Assembly (NCBI GenBank): GCA_934167445.1
Contig: CAKPKJ010000003.1
Coordinates: 134,117-198,116 of the forward strand
Reading direction: 5' to 3'
From: an uncultured Clostridia bacterium
GTDB taxonomy: Bacteria; Bacillota; Clostridia; TANB77; CAG-508
DNA length: 64,000 nt
Of the stretch, positions 7,275-17,478 are shown one piece after another. The notes under the pieces were generated by a model, which was given only the letters and a program-made list of their open reading frames with translations, ran no database searches and was not told the DNA's origin. Each line of letters begins with the position of its first letter. The first letter of the stretch is position 1. Position numbers and translations under genes: made by a program.

Positions 7275-8816
7275 CTATATTTCTTTAAAGTTCGGGGTTA
7301 TTTTTCCTATTGCATCAAATAGAATTCCCTTATAATATTTAAATTCATTTGTCTTATAATATGTAATAATAAAAATTATTCCTGATATTATAAATGATAT
7401 TACTACATTCACAAATAAATTTAATAAATCATTATCTATCTTTATAAAATGTTGTATGATTATTGTTATAATCATTGTAATTATAAATATCAATAAATAT
7501 TTAAGTTGTTCAAATATATATTCACGTCTTTTTCTGTCCATTATTTTTTTGTATACATATTTAGGATAACTATATAAAAATACTACTAAACTACTCAAAA
7601 TACTTCCCAGTATCACCCCTGCTATCCCTAAAAACTTAACAAATATTACTGATAAAACTAAATTTGCTATTGCTTCTAATAATGGCATATATCTATCTTC
7701 ATAAAAAATACAAGCAGCTTCTTTGAATAATTGGATATTTTTCTTCATTCCTTGCATATAGAAATTAGTCATTAACACACAAACTTCTATAGTTTTCATC
7801 AAATATTCTCCACCATATATAACTTTTATAATTAAATTAATTGCCATACATAAAACAATTGATGATATATAAAAAATGAAAAAGTTCATTAATGATAATT
7901 TTTTATATGTATCATATACTTTCTCTTTAGATTCAGATACAAGCAAATTTCCCACGCTAGCTGTTATTGCATTGAATATCTGTGATATTAATGATGACAC
8001 AGCATTCAATATAACTTTATAGTTTGTAATTATACCTACACTTGATATTCCCAAAAACATTGAAATTATTATATTGTCTGTACCATCTATTAAATATCCT
8101 CCTACTTTATGATATAATAAAGCTTTTACCTTTTTCATAATATCTTTATATATATCATTATCTAATTTTTCAATATTTTTTTCTAATATATATGGATATT
8201 TTTTATTTGTATATATTGTAATAATTAAATTTTCTAAAATCCTAAAAATTACTTTTACAATTAGATATAATATAAAATTTCTCATTGTTATTATAATATA
8301 TATTTGTATAGCATTAAGAAAAACCGTATATAGTATATGAATAAGATTTATAACGTAGTTTTTTTGATCTGCATACAAAAGTGAACGTTTATATGTTAAT
8401 AAATATGAACAAACTGTATCAAATAAAAATAATCCAAATATTACATATATTTCTTTGCTACTTATTGTTGTTTCTCCAACAATGATATTTAAAAATGGAA
8501 TTATACAAATTCCGACTATTCCTATAACTACTGCTATAAATCTATACGCTTTTTTATAAAATCCCATTAATGATTTTATCTTTTCTGTATCTTTTTCTGC
8601 AATTGGTCTATATAAATGATATACAACTGCTGAGCCAATTCCAAGTTCAGCTATGGATAACATAGAAACAATATTTGAAAACAATCCATTTAATCCATTA
8701 TATTCAATTCCTAAATATCTTACTAATATTGATTGAGCTACAATACCAATTAGCATTGCTAATATATATGATGCCATAGCAGCTCCAACATTTTTTATTG
8801 AATTAATTAGTCTCAT
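7275..8816 (-). CDS. Polysaccharide flippase (Wzx-like, MOP superfamily)
   Basis: The 513 aa have about 12-14 hydrophobic helices throughout and no soluble domain. The N-terminus (INSIKNVGAAMASYILAMLI, then QSILVRYLGIEYNGLNGLFS) is typical of the oligosaccharidyl-lipid flippases of the MVF/PST families. LSIAELGIGSAVVYHLYRP follows near residue 55. It moves undecaprenyl-linked repeat units across the membrane. The start overlaps the end of the preceding glycosyltransferase gene by 14 bases, so the two are co-translated. It is the only exporter in the locus, and the EpsG-like polymerase upstream would complete a Wzx/Wzy-type pathway. Confidence 0.9.
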   Translation of the reverse strand: MRLINSIKNVGAAMASYILAMLIGIVAQSILVRYLGIEYNGLNGLFSNIVSMLSIAELGIGSAVVYHLYRPIAEKDTEKIKSLMGFYKKAYRFIAVVIGIVGICIIPFLNIIVGETTISSKEIYVIFGLFLFDTVCSYLLTYKRSLLYADQKNYVINLIHILYTVFLNAIQIYIIITMRNFILYLIVKVIFRILENLIITIYTNKKYPYILEKNIEKLDNDIYKDIMKKVKALLYHKVGGYLIDGTDNIIISMFLGISSVGIITNYKVILNAVSSLISQIFNAITASVGNLLVSESKEKVYDTYKKLSLMNFFIFYISSIVLCMAINLIIKVIYGGEYLMKTIEVCVLMTNFYMQGMKKNIQLFKEAACIFYEDRYMPLLEAIANLVLSVIFVKFLGIAGVILGSILSSLVVFLYSYPKYVYKKIMDRKRREYIFEQLKYLLIFIITMIITIIIQHFIKIDNDLLNLFVNVVISFIISGIIFIITYYKTNEFKYYKGILFDAIGKITPNFKEI

Positions 8817-9996
8817 TTTTTTCTTCCTTATCTAGTATCTTTAAAAAATTATTATTTTGTTTAAATCCCTCTTTTATAATATCATCTACAAACTTTTGTC
8901 TTAAATCTGGATTTAACATTTTTACAATTGAATTATATATTTCACTTGAGTCATAATTAACTATTAATGAATTTTTCTCATTAGTAAAATCTTTATTTAC
9001 ACCTGATGTGTTTGTTGTAATTATTGGCTTTTCAAGAATTTTAGCTTCAATTCTTGATATACAAGCTCCTTCAAATTCTGATGTTTGAATATAAATATCG
9101 CAATTTTTAAAATATGGATATGGATTTTTTCTACTACCTAATAGAATAAAATTCTTTTCTATTTTATTTTCTTTTATTTTATTTTCTAAATTTTCTCTTT
9201 CTTCTCCATCTCCTACAATAAACCATTTTATCTTATATCCATTGTCGATTAATTTTCTTGTCGTATCTATTGCTAAATCAATTCCTTTTCCTTTAGCTAA
9301 TCTAGCAACTGTAAGTAGTTTTATTTCTTCTTTTTCACTATTCATATCATCAATTTTTACTTTTGATAATTCTCTTATTTCTTCAATATCTAAAACATTA
9401 TCTACATATATACATTTACCATTTTGTTTTGGCATTAATTCTTTAAAATGTTTATTAGTTTCTTCTGAAACGGATATAATTTTTTGAAATTTATCTATAT
9501 ATTTTTCATATCTATCTATTATTTTTTTGTCTACAGACAACATATCACAATGTACCCATAGAATTTTCTTATATGCTTTTACATTTTCTGCTACATATAC
9601 TGTAATTGCTGAAATAGGTACTTGATATGCAACTGCAATATCAAATTCTTCCTCTAGTTTTTCTAAATCTAAAGCTAGAAGATTTGTTTCCTTTTTTTGA
9701 AGTTTTATCTTTAATTTTCTAAGAAATATTTTTATTAGTTTTATATAGTTCTTATTTTTTATATATTTTTTAGCTGTACTTTTAAAATCATATACAATTT
9801 TGTCTTCAAATCCTGGTATTTCTTCTACTTTTGCATATTTTTCTATTTCTTCTAGCAATTCACCTTCTTTTATCCCAACATACACTGTTGTATCAAACTT
9901 TTCTTTAGGAAGTATTTTTACTAAATTTAACAAAGCTTTTTCAACACCACCAATTTTTAAAAAGTTTATAAAAAAAGCTATTTTAGTTTTTGGCAT
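8803..9996 (-). CDS. GT4-family glycosyltransferase
   Basis: The 397 aa form a two-Rossmann GT-B protein. The N-terminal domain starts IAFFINFLKIGGVEKALLNL, the GG-E-A acceptor-side motif of family 4 glycosyltransferases. The C-terminal nucleotide-sugar domain begins near residue 225 with LLTVARLAKGKGIDLAI and holds the E-x7-E motif in EFEGACISRIEAK (about 330). It transfers a sugar from a nucleotide donor to the growing lipid-linked oligosaccharide on the inner membrane face. Donor and acceptor cannot be told from sequence. The gene sits 3 bp after the GT2 gene and overlaps the flippase gene by 14 bases. Confidence 0.9.
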   Translation of the reverse strand: MPKTKIAFFINFLKIGGVEKALLNLVKILPKEKFDTTVYVGIKEGELLEEIEKYAKVEEIPGFEDKIVYDFKSTAKKYIKNKNYIKLIKIFLRKLKIKLQKKETNLLALDLEKLEEEFDIAVAYQVPISAITVYVAENVKAYKKILWVHCDMLSVDKKIIDRYEKYIDKFQKIISVSEETNKHFKELMPKQNGKCIYVDNVLDIEEIRELSKVKIDDMNSEKEEIKLLTVARLAKGKGIDLAIDTTRKLIDNGYKIKWFIVGDGEERENLENKIKENKIEKNFILLGSRKNPYPYFKNCDIYIQTSEFEGACISRIEAKILEKPIITTNTSGVNKDFTNEKNSLIVNYDSSEIYNSIVKMLNPDLRQKFVDDIIKEGFKQNNNFLKILDKEEKNETN

Positions 9997-9998
9997 AA

Positions 9999-11033
9999 TT
10001 ATTTTCTCCTTCTTAACAAGTTTTCTAATTTAAATATCTTTATTAATGTATTATATTTCTTTTTCTCATATAAATAAATATATAAGCTAGAATTTAATTT
10101 TAATAGTTTTAACGATTTATTATCTAACATTTCTTTTATATCCGGGCTTTCTCGTAATTTCTTTAATTCTTCCAATATTTCTTTATAATTACCAGATTTT
10201 ATTACAGATGTCTTTAAATATCCAATAATTCCATTAAGATATACAGTATTTATTATTTTTATATAGTTTTCAAATTCATTTATATTCATTTTCATTATTT
10301 TTTCTAAACGCTTTTTCATTACTACTATATTATTAATATTTTTTACATATTTTTTTGTATCTTTAGTTAAACTATTTTCATTACATTGGTAATAAAAATA
10401 ATTTGCTTCTCTTACAAAGTAGATATTTTTTATAAGGAATATAAGTCTTATAATAAATACTATATCTTCCATAAAAAATATGTCTTCATCAAATTTCAAA
10501 TTATTTTTATCTAGGATTTCCCTTTTGATTGTTAAAAGCCAAGAGTAACTTTGCACTTTTCCTAATAATATATTTTGTATTAATTCCTCTTTTTTTTCGG
10601 AAATATTAATTATTCTATTTTCCTCATACATTTCATTTCTCAATTCGGTTTTTCCATTTTTATATGATAATTCATAGTTATTTCTTACTACGTCACATTC
10701 ATATTTTTCAAATATTTTTATAGTATCTTTCACTAAGTTTGGTTTTATATAATCATCTGAATCTATAAATGTAATATAATCGCCGGTAGCATTATTTATT
10801 CCTGTATTTCTTGCTCCACTCAATCCCTTATTTCTCTGATTTATCACTATAATTCTTTTATCTTTATTTTTATATTCATTCATAATATTTAAGGATTTAT
10901 CTTTTGAGCCATCATTTATAATTAAAATTTCTATATTTTTATATGTTTGATTAATCACACTTTCTATGCACCTCTTTAAGGTACTTTCTGAATTATAAAC
11001 TGGAATTATAATACTTACTTTTTCTTTTTCCAC
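9999..11033 (-). CDS. GT2-family glycosyltransferase
   Basis: The 344 aa have a GT-A fold at the N-terminus: VSIIIPVYNSESTLKRCIES, then ILIINDGSKDKS and NKGLSGARNTGINNATGDYI, with the metal-binding D-x-D in FIDSDDYI near residue 95. The C-terminal third is Lys-rich and less conserved. The layout resembles EpsH/EpsJ-type transferases of exopolysaccharide loci. It lies between the acyltransferase gene (12 bp upstream) and a GT4 gene (2 bp downstream). Sugar specificity is unknown. Confidence 0.9.
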   Translation of the reverse strand: MEKEKVSIIIPVYNSESTLKRCIESVINQTYKNIEILIINDGSKDKSLNIMNEYKNKDKRIIVINQRNKGLSGARNTGINNATGDYITFIDSDDYIKPNLVKDTIKIFEKYECDVVRNNYELSYKNGKTELRNEMYEENRIINISEKKEELIQNILLGKVQSYSWLLTIKREILDKNNLKFDEDIFFMEDIVFIIRLIFLIKNIYFVREANYFYYQCNENSLTKDTKKYVKNINNIVVMKKRLEKIMKMNINEFENYIKIINTVYLNGIIGYLKTSVIKSGNYKEILEELKKLRESPDIKEMLDNKSLKLLKLNSSLYIYLYEKKKYNTLIKIFKLENLLRRRK

Positions 11034-11045
11034 AAACTTGCTCCT

Positions 11046-12053
11046 TTATATATTTATCATTTTATATATTTTGTCTAAAATCTTGTCTAATATAACGCTA
11101 ATTGATGTTACTAAAATTATTGTCCATATTACAATTAAAATAGAATATTTCAAATTCCAAATAACTTCTGGAAAATAGTATTTCGTAAAAAACGTATGTA
11201 TCAACCAGATATTGGTACTTGTTTTATAGATAGTTACGCTTTTAGGTTCTTTTATTATATCTGCTAATATATATATATATATTGGTATCATTATAGGATT
11301 TACAATTTTTCCCACCACTGGAATATAACCAGTTATATTCATAAATATCATTATTAATATAAACAATAGCCACTCTATTTTTTTGTTTTTGACACCAACT
11401 CTTTCTGAAATTTTACTATATATTCCATCTTTTGCAATTAGCATCCCTGTAATAAATACAAATTGATATATAAGTAATGAAAAAAATATATTTACGAAAA
11501 TATTACCTATATATTTTTTATATATTATTTTTGCAATAATAGAAATTATTAGCGATACTATATATATTATTATATGTTTCTTCTTACTTGTACACTTATT
11601 TAAGATACTATTAAATATTGGAAACATTAATAATAATTGTACATATAAAATTACAAACCACCATTCATAATTATAATTGCTAATTACTGCAAAGAAATTT
11701 AATGTTAACCTAATAGGATCTGCTTGTATTTTTCCCATTATTAATCCAATCGGGATAAAAAGTAAAAATATATACCAATAATTTATATAAAACCTTAAAA
11801 TTTTTCTTCCTATCATCTTATAATTTATATTATCACTATATTTTTTTGTTAAGCCATACCCAGATAAAAATACAAAAACACCTACACATATACTACAAAA
11901 TTTTGTTATTATATATTCTATATTTTTACCGTTGATATTAATAATAGAAATATAGTCTCTTATCGGATTTGAAAATAAATGTAATATTATCATTAGTATT
12001 ACCGCTATATATTTTATTTTGCTGCTCTTTTTAGCTGTTATAAATTTATCCAT
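11046..12053 (-). CDS. Membrane acyltransferase (acyltransferase-3 family)
   Basis: The 335 aa carry about ten hydrophobic helices. The first helix holds the family's conserved histidine (IKYIAVILMIILHLFSNP, near residue 24), and VFLSGYGLTKKYS follows in helix 2. Family members transfer acetyl or other acyl groups from the cytoplasm onto exported sugars. The usual Arg of the R/K-x10-H signature is replaced by Lys/Ile around residues 12-16. The gene overlaps the upstream polymerase gene by 8 bases, which ties it to polymer decoration, probably O-acetylation of the glycan. Confidence 0.85.
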   Translation of the reverse strand: MDKFITAKKSSKIKYIAVILMIILHLFSNPIRDYISIININGKNIEYIITKFCSICVGVFVFLSGYGLTKKYSDNINYKMIGRKILRFYINYWYIFLLFIPIGLIMGKIQADPIRLTLNFFAVISNYNYEWWFVILYVQLLLMFPIFNSILNKCTSKKKHIIIYIVSLIISIIAKIIYKKYIGNIFVNIFFSLLIYQFVFITGMLIAKDGIYSKISERVGVKNKKIEWLLFILIMIFMNITGYIPVVGKIVNPIMIPIYIYILADIIKEPKSVTIYKTSTNIWLIHTFFTKYYFPEVIWNLKYSILIVIWTIILVTSISVILDKILDKIYKMINI

Positions 12054-13206
12054 TTGTTTCCTCTTTCCAAAATTCTATCATTGTTAATTTATAGTTATTT
12101 TCTATTAACTCACCATATCCTATTTTTTTCAAAGTATTAGTTTGTTGTATTATCATAAATAATGTTGTTCCTAAAAGTACTACTTTATAAATACCTTTTA
12201 TGTTAAAATATTTTTTAATATCATTAATAAAACATAATGCTAACAATATTATACATGCATCATACCACCTATCTCTAACTAAAGAATAATTTGAAGAAAA
12301 CAATGTAAATAAACATATTAGCTCTGTTATGTTTCTTATTTTTGATTCTTGATTTATATATATTTTTTCAAAAATTATGAATAAATTCATAAAAGCTATT
12401 ATTTTTATTAAATTGTATACATTATTCAATATATTTGCTCCACTATCACTATATGTAACAGTCTTTTCATATAAATCTGAAAATATTGCTGTTCCATTTA
12501 ATTTACTTGCAATTGATAGAACAATTGTAGGTGATAATGCATAAACCATAAGTAATGCAATAATATATTTTTTGTTAGTTTTTTTATAAAAAATCAATAT
12601 TATTCTTAGTACTACACCTAAAGCCATACTCATATGTATAAAACATGGAATAATATATAATAGTTTATATAAAAAATTTTTATCTTCTCTAAAAAACTCT
12701 TTATATACTGCTAATAAGTATATCATCATTGCAAAATTATTTCTTACCCCGGTTAAGGCAAGTATGTTATTATAAAATAATATAACTAACGCTATCATAA
12801 TCCAGTATTGTTTACTTGAAATTTCTTTAATTGTAGAATAATCTGTAATAATATAAAACATTATTGAATAGCATATAAAAGTAGCCGTAAATGTCCATAG
12901 ATGATAATTTCCTATACTAGCAAATATATAATATAATATATTAGTTAAAAATTCTTTTTGACTAATATATGTTTGAATAAAAGTTTCCCATTTTATTTGT
13001 TTCATAATATCCATTATAGAAAAATAGACATTCAAGTCAAGTCCGTATTTACTTGGATCTAGTTGCATGGATATCAATCCTATATCAAATGCTAATAATG
13101 TCATATAAATTATTCTATTTTTCTTATCTACTATACTTCCCGTTAAAATAAGTGGTACTGTTAATATTGGATATATTAAAAACAATCCTATAGTTAAAAT
13201 TATCAT
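12046..13206 (-). CDS. EpsG/Wzy-like polysaccharide polymerase
   Basis: The 386 aa have about ten to twelve transmembrane helices. The periplasmic-side segment DPSKYGLDLNVYFSIMDIM (near residue 50) matches the D-x-x-x-Y position typical of EpsG-family proteins. LALTGVRNNFAMMIYLLAVY (near 150) carries the conserved G-x-R of the family. These proteins polymerise lipid-linked repeat units on the outer face of the membrane. The gene is 14 bp after a GT4 gene and overlaps the acyltransferase gene. Sequence identity among such polymerases is always low, so the call rests on topology, motif and context. Confidence 0.8.
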   Translation of the reverse strand: MIILTIGLFLIYPILTVPLILTGSIVDKKNRIIYMTLLAFDIGLISMQLDPSKYGLDLNVYFSIMDIMKQIKWETFIQTYISQKEFLTNILYYIFASIGNYHLWTFTATFICYSIMFYIITDYSTIKEISSKQYWIMIALVILFYNNILALTGVRNNFAMMIYLLAVYKEFFREDKNFLYKLLYIIPCFIHMSMALGVVLRIILIFYKKTNKKYIIALLMVYALSPTIVLSIASKLNGTAIFSDLYEKTVTYSDSGANILNNVYNLIKIIAFMNLFIIFEKIYINQESKIRNITELICLFTLFSSNYSLVRDRWYDACIILLALCFINDIKKYFNIKGIYKVVLLGTTLFMIIQQTNTLKKIGYGELIENNYKLTMIEFWKEETNG

Positions 13207-13220
13207 TTTTTTATTTTCTC

Positions 13221-14339
13221 CTAATTTTCTTCTGCATATTTTAAATAAATTTCTTGTAACTTTTTAGCTTGTATCTTTATATTAAAATTAGTTTGAGCCA
13301 TATTTTCATTTTTTTTGATTCGATTAAGTTCGTTTTCTTTTTTGGTTTTTATGCTCTCTTCAATCCATTTCTCTTTATCTTCTAATGATATTCTAGTGCA
13401 ATTAGAATTTATCAATACTCTTTCTGATATTGTATCAGACATTATTACTGGTACACCATTTGATTGTGCTTCTATTAATGTTAAAGGTATTCCCTCAAAT
13501 ATAGATGGAAATAAAAAACAATCCATTGCTGATAAAAGCATATCAATATCTTTTCTAATTCCTAAAAATGTAACTTTTTCTTGTAATCCTTTTTCTTCTA
13601 CATCTCTTTTTATATCACTTTTTAAGGTTCCATTTCCTACTAAAATCAATTTACTTTTTTCTTCTTTTTGACTTATATTTTCAAATATTTCTATTAAAAA
13701 TTTATGATTTTTAGGGTATGTAAAAGTTCCTATATGTCCATAGACTTTTGTATTTTCCTCTATATTCAATTCTTTTCTTATTTTTTCTCGTATTGTATGA
13801 TTATACCTATATTTCTCAATATCTATTGCATTAGGAACAATTTCTATATTATTACTTTTTAATATTTTATTTGAAAATAATTGATCATTCACTTCTTCCG
13901 AGCACGAAAAATAATTCGTCGCTAAACCACTAATTCTTCTTTTAGCAAATATTTCATTATATATTTTGTATTTTTTTAAGAATACTCTATCAATTCCATG
14001 ATTATGTATAATTCTAGTTTTTATTCCATACTTTTTAGCCATTTTTAATGGATAATAGTAAGTAATTCCTTGATGGAATTCTACAATTTTATATTTATTC
14101 TTTTTAAAGAATGCTTTGAGTTCTTTTCTATTTTTTAAGAGATTAACATTCCTTGCCGTAATTCTGTAAATATTTCCACCTAATTTATTAATTTCATCTT
14201 CGTAAAAACATTTTTCTTTTGCCGTTATTAGGAAATCAAACTGAATTTTATTCCTATCTATATTTCTGTAATAATTCATTATCATTGTTTCCATTCCACC
14301 GGCATTCATTCCACCTATTACTTGTAATATTCTTATCAT
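13221..14339 (-). CDS. GT4-family glycosyltransferase (EpsF-like)
   Basis: The 372-aa GT-B protein begins IRILQVIGGMNAGGMETMIM followed by NYYRNIDRNKIQFDFL, an opening shared with EpsF and related transferases. The donor-binding half has VYGHIGTFTYPKNHKFLIEI (about 205) and the E-x7-E motif in FEGIPLTLIEAQSNG (about 295). It shares its opening with the gene at 15232-16350, which suggests an old duplication. The start overlaps the stop of the upstream GT2 gene by 4 bases (ATGA). It adds one sugar to the repeat unit; specificity is unknown. Confidence 0.9.
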   Translation of the reverse strand: MIRILQVIGGMNAGGMETMIMNYYRNIDRNKIQFDFLITAKEKCFYEDEINKLGGNIYRITARNVNLLKNRKELKAFFKKNKYKIVEFHQGITYYYPLKMAKKYGIKTRIIHNHGIDRVFLKKYKIYNEIFAKRRISGLATNYFSCSEEVNDQLFSNKILKSNNIEIVPNAIDIEKYRYNHTIREKIRKELNIEENTKVYGHIGTFTYPKNHKFLIEIFENISQKEEKSKLILVGNGTLKSDIKRDVEEKGLQEKVTFLGIRKDIDMLLSAMDCFLFPSIFEGIPLTLIEAQSNGVPVIMSDTISERVLINSNCTRISLEDKEKWIEESIKTKKENELNRIKKNENMAQTNFNIKIQAKKLQEIYLKYAEEN

Positions 14340-15235
14340 TTTTTATCTTTCTCCATATTCGACCATTTATAATATATAATTTCGCTTGGTATTTTAGCCA
14401 TAATAAATAAAATCTTTTCTTTTCTATTTTTTAAAATTTTAAAATAGTTCTCCTTTAATGCTTTGCTATATACTAAATATAATATAGCATTTTTTATTCT
14501 TATTTTGTTTTTATATCTTTTATCTAAATATTCTTCAGCATGATACCTCCCACCTTGTGGATTTTTCATCCTAAAACTTCTTCCACTTTTTGTTAATCCT
14601 CCGTCAAGATATTCACACAAATAAATAATTTTATTGCAAAACACCATATCATAATTATGTGATATTTTACTCCATAAAACTCCTTCTCCTACAAATTTCT
14701 CTCCTAAATATTGTGGATAACTATAATTTTTTAAGATTTTTGTTTTAAACACTTCCTCTTTATCGCCTTTAATCTCTTTATTTATGATATATGTATTATA
14801 ATTATCTATAAATTCTTCTTTTTTAAAAACTTGCGTTATCCTCTCTGTTGGAGCATTTAATTTTCCTTTCTGAAAAACATACGCTGCCACCTTGTCATCG
14901 TCTTTATATTTATTATGTATTAATAATATCTCTTCAATAGCAGTTCTTGTTAAGCAATCATCACTATCTAATATCGTTAATAGTTCAGTTTTAACTTTTT
15001 TAAATGCTATATTTAATGCTATATGTTTTCCTTGGTTATCTTGCTTATAATAAGAAATATCAAAATTTGTCTCCTTCTTAAAATTTTTAATTACATCTTC
15101 CGTGTTATCTGTACTACCATCATCTATTACTAACCATTCAAAATCTTTTTCAGTTTGTTCTTTTAAAGAATTAAAAGCTTTTTCTAATTCATTTGCTCTA
15201 TTATAGGTTGGTGTTACTACTGTTATAGTTTTCAT
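14336..15235 (-). CDS. GT2-family glycosyltransferase
   Basis: The 299 aa are a compact GT-A protein: TVVTPTYNRANELEKAFNSL, LVIDDGSTDNTEDVI, KQDNQGKHIALNIAFK and the D-x-D motif in TILDSDDCL near residue 93. The family often transfers sugars in capsule and exopolysaccharide loci. A 4-base overlap with both neighbours makes it part of a tightly coupled set of three transferase genes. No transmembrane helix is visible, so it acts as a peripheral enzyme at the inner membrane face. Confidence 0.9.
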   Translation of the reverse strand: MKTITVVTPTYNRANELEKAFNSLKEQTEKDFEWLVIDDGSTDNTEDVIKNFKKETNFDISYYKQDNQGKHIALNIAFKKVKTELLTILDSDDCLTRTAIEEILLIHNKYKDDDKVAAYVFQKGKLNAPTERITQVFKKEEFIDNYNTYIINKEIKGDKEEVFKTKILKNYSYPQYLGEKFVGEGVLWSKISHNYDMVFCNKIIYLCEYLDGGLTKSGRSFRMKNPQGGRYHAEEYLDKRYKNKIRIKNAILYLVYSKALKENYFKILKNRKEKILFIMAKIPSEIIYYKWSNMEKDKK

Positions 15236-16350
15236 ATTTTTTCCCCTTTATATAATTTTATATACCTATCTTCCATTTTTTTGGCTAAAATATTAATATT
15301 ATAATCTGTTAAGCTTAATATTTCATTATTTTTTATATTTCTAATTTTATCCATATCCTCTATTTTTTTCGCCCAATGCTTGGCTGATTCTTTTAAGCTC
15401 ATAAATTCTATTGTTTTTGTTATATCTGTTTTTCTATCAATAGTATCTGAACATAATATTGATAATCCTTCAGCTTGCGCCTCCAATGTTACCAGACTCA
15501 TCCCTTCAAACAATGATGGAAATAATAATAAATCAAATGCTTGATATAAATTTTCACTGTCTTTTCTTTTTCCCAATAACATTACACTTTTTTGTAGCTT
15601 TTGTTTTTCTATTTGGTTTTCTATTTGCTTTCTAAGTTGTCCATCTCCTACTAAAATCAGTCTAGAATTACTATTTATATTTTGATATTCTTTAAAAATT
15701 TCTATTAAAAATTTATGATTTTTTTGTTTTGAAAATCTTCCGATATGTCCACAAACAATTGTATCCTTGCCTATATCTAGCTGCTTCCTTACTTGTTCCC
15801 TAATGCTTTCATTATATTTATATTTTTTTAAATCTATCCCATTTGGTATTATAATTGCCTCATTTTCCTTTCCCTGAAATAGCCATTTTGCTGCTTCTTC
15901 TCCGCAAGCCATTAATACTGTTGCATTTTTAATTATCTTGCTTTGTAAATATTTCTTGTACATTTTTGCTATTAAGTTATTTGCATTTTGAGTGTTATGG
16001 CTATGTGCTATCCTATTAGTTACTTCAGCCTCTTTAGCAGCTTCTAATATTATTCCGCTAACTTGATCAATGTGTGAATGTACAATTGTATATTCTGGAT
16101 GCTCTTTAAAAAATGTTTTTAATTGCTTTTTATATTTTATTTGTCCTATTTCAGTAATATAATTCATATAATAAATTTTTCCACCGAGTTGCCTAATTTC
16201 TTCGTCAAAAAATCCTTTACCAGTAACTAAAAAATCAAACTGTACTTTTTTTCTATCTATATTTCTATATACATTCATTAAAAAAGTTTCGGCTCCTCCA
16301 ACATTCATGTGTCTAATAACTTGTAATACTCGAATAGGATTATCTGTCAT
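15232..16350 (-). CDS. GT4-family glycosyltransferase (EpsF-like)
   Basis: The 372 aa begin IRVLQVIRHMNVGGAETFLM followed by NVYRNIDRKKVQFDFLVTG, the EpsF-type start with the GGAE acceptor loop. The C-terminal domain shows VCGHIGRFSKQKNHKFLIEI (near 205) and E-x7-E in FEGMSLVTLEAQAEG (near 292). It has the same length and layout as the transferase at 13221-14339. It overlaps the upstream EpsD-like gene by 11 bases and the downstream GT2 gene by 4. Confidence 0.9.
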   Translation of the reverse strand: MTDNPIRVLQVIRHMNVGGAETFLMNVYRNIDRKKVQFDFLVTGKGFFDEEIRQLGGKIYYMNYITEIGQIKYKKQLKTFFKEHPEYTIVHSHIDQVSGIILEAAKEAEVTNRIAHSHNTQNANNLIAKMYKKYLQSKIIKNATVLMACGEEAAKWLFQGKENEAIIIPNGIDLKKYKYNESIREQVRKQLDIGKDTIVCGHIGRFSKQKNHKFLIEIFKEYQNINSNSRLILVGDGQLRKQIENQIEKQKLQKSVMLLGKRKDSENLYQAFDLLLFPSLFEGMSLVTLEAQAEGLSILCSDTIDRKTDITKTIEFMSLKESAKHWAKKIEDMDKIRNIKNNEILSLTDYNINILAKKMEDRYIKLYKGEKI

Positions 16351-17476
16351 TATTAAAATTCCTCCATTTTTTATAAATTTTTTCCATTTTGTTTTTTACT
16401 GCTTCTAACTCATATTTTTTTACTAATATTTTATTTATTCCTTTCATGTTATTTATTATACTCATATCTTTCAAAAATTTTTGTATACTATTTTCAAAAT
16501 TTTCTGTATCATTTTTCTCACAAATATATCCATTTTTTCCATTGTGTATTAATTCTCTATGTCCTCTATTATCAGTTGCGCTTATGGGTAAACCTTTATA
16601 CATTGCTTCCATGACATTTACAGGTAACCCTTCTCTTATACTAGACGCCAAATAAATATTAGTTATAGATAGTAATTCATTTATGTCCTGCCTTTTTCCT
16701 AGGAGTTGTATTTCATTTTCTAAATTATTTTCTTTTATATATTGTTGATATTGTTCTTTTAGTGGTCCATCTCCTATCAAGAGTAGCCTTATATTATGTT
16801 GTTCTTTTTTTAATCCTTGAATTGTTTTTATTAATAATATTTGATTTTTATTTGCATTCAACTCTGCTATGTATGAAAAAACAATATCATCTTTTCTTAT
16901 TCCTAATTTACTTCTAAATTTGTCTTTTTCTTCTTGAGTTAACTCTTTTTTTAGTCTTTCTGGATTCATTCCAACTCCATTTATGTGTTCTATATTTTTG
17001 GCTTTTAAATGTTTTTTCGCAAATTCATAATCCTCATTTGTTATTGTTATCAAACAATCTGTCCATCTTGCACATACTTTCTCTATTGGATAATATATTA
17101 TCCAATTAAGTATTGGAGCTCCCTTATAAAAATGAAATCCATGAGCTGTATAAATGACCTTTGTATTGTATTTCTTTCTTGCTTTTCTTGTCGCTAATCT
17201 AGTTAACACTCCACCAACTGGCGTATGACAATGTATTATTTCATATTTATTTTCATCTATTATATTTTTTAATTGTTTATATGCTTTTATATTACTTAGT
17301 TTTATTGGAAATCTCTCAAATGGAATATCAAAATGTTTGTCGCAATATTCTATTGGTTCATCTCCTCTACTTGCTACATATACTTCATAGCCTTGTTCTT
17401 TAAACCATTTTAAATATGGTATATGAAAAGCATTTATATGCCTTGTTACTGTTGCTACAAATAGTACTTTTTTCAT
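16340..17476 (-). CDS. GT4-family glycosyltransferase (EpsD-like)
   Basis: The 378-aa GT-B protein has the start MKKVLFVATVTRHINAFHIP and the segment EIIHCHTPVGGVLTRLATRK (near 80), then YTAHGFHFYKGAP. These are hallmarks of EpsD-like transferases that act early in exopolysaccharide assembly. The donor domain carries REGLPVNVMEAMYKGLP near residue 290 (E-x7-E). It follows the ATP-grasp gene by 2 bp. It probably adds the second sugar to the lipid-linked bacillosamine-type residue made by the upstream genes, which is inference from gene order. Confidence 0.9.
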   Translation of the reverse strand: MKKVLFVATVTRHINAFHIPYLKWFKEQGYEVYVASRGDEPIEYCDKHFDIPFERFPIKLSNIKAYKQLKNIIDENKYEIIHCHTPVGGVLTRLATRKARKKYNTKVIYTAHGFHFYKGAPILNWIIYYPIEKVCARWTDCLITITNEDYEFAKKHLKAKNIEHINGVGMNPERLKKELTQEEKDKFRSKLGIRKDDIVFSYIAELNANKNQILLIKTIQGLKKEQHNIRLLLIGDGPLKEQYQQYIKENNLENEIQLLGKRQDINELLSITNIYLASSIREGLPVNVMEAMYKGLPISATDNRGHRELIHNGKNGYICEKNDTENFENSIQKFLKDMSIINNMKGINKILVKKYELEAVKNKMEKIYKKWRNFNNDR

Positions 17477-17478
17477 TT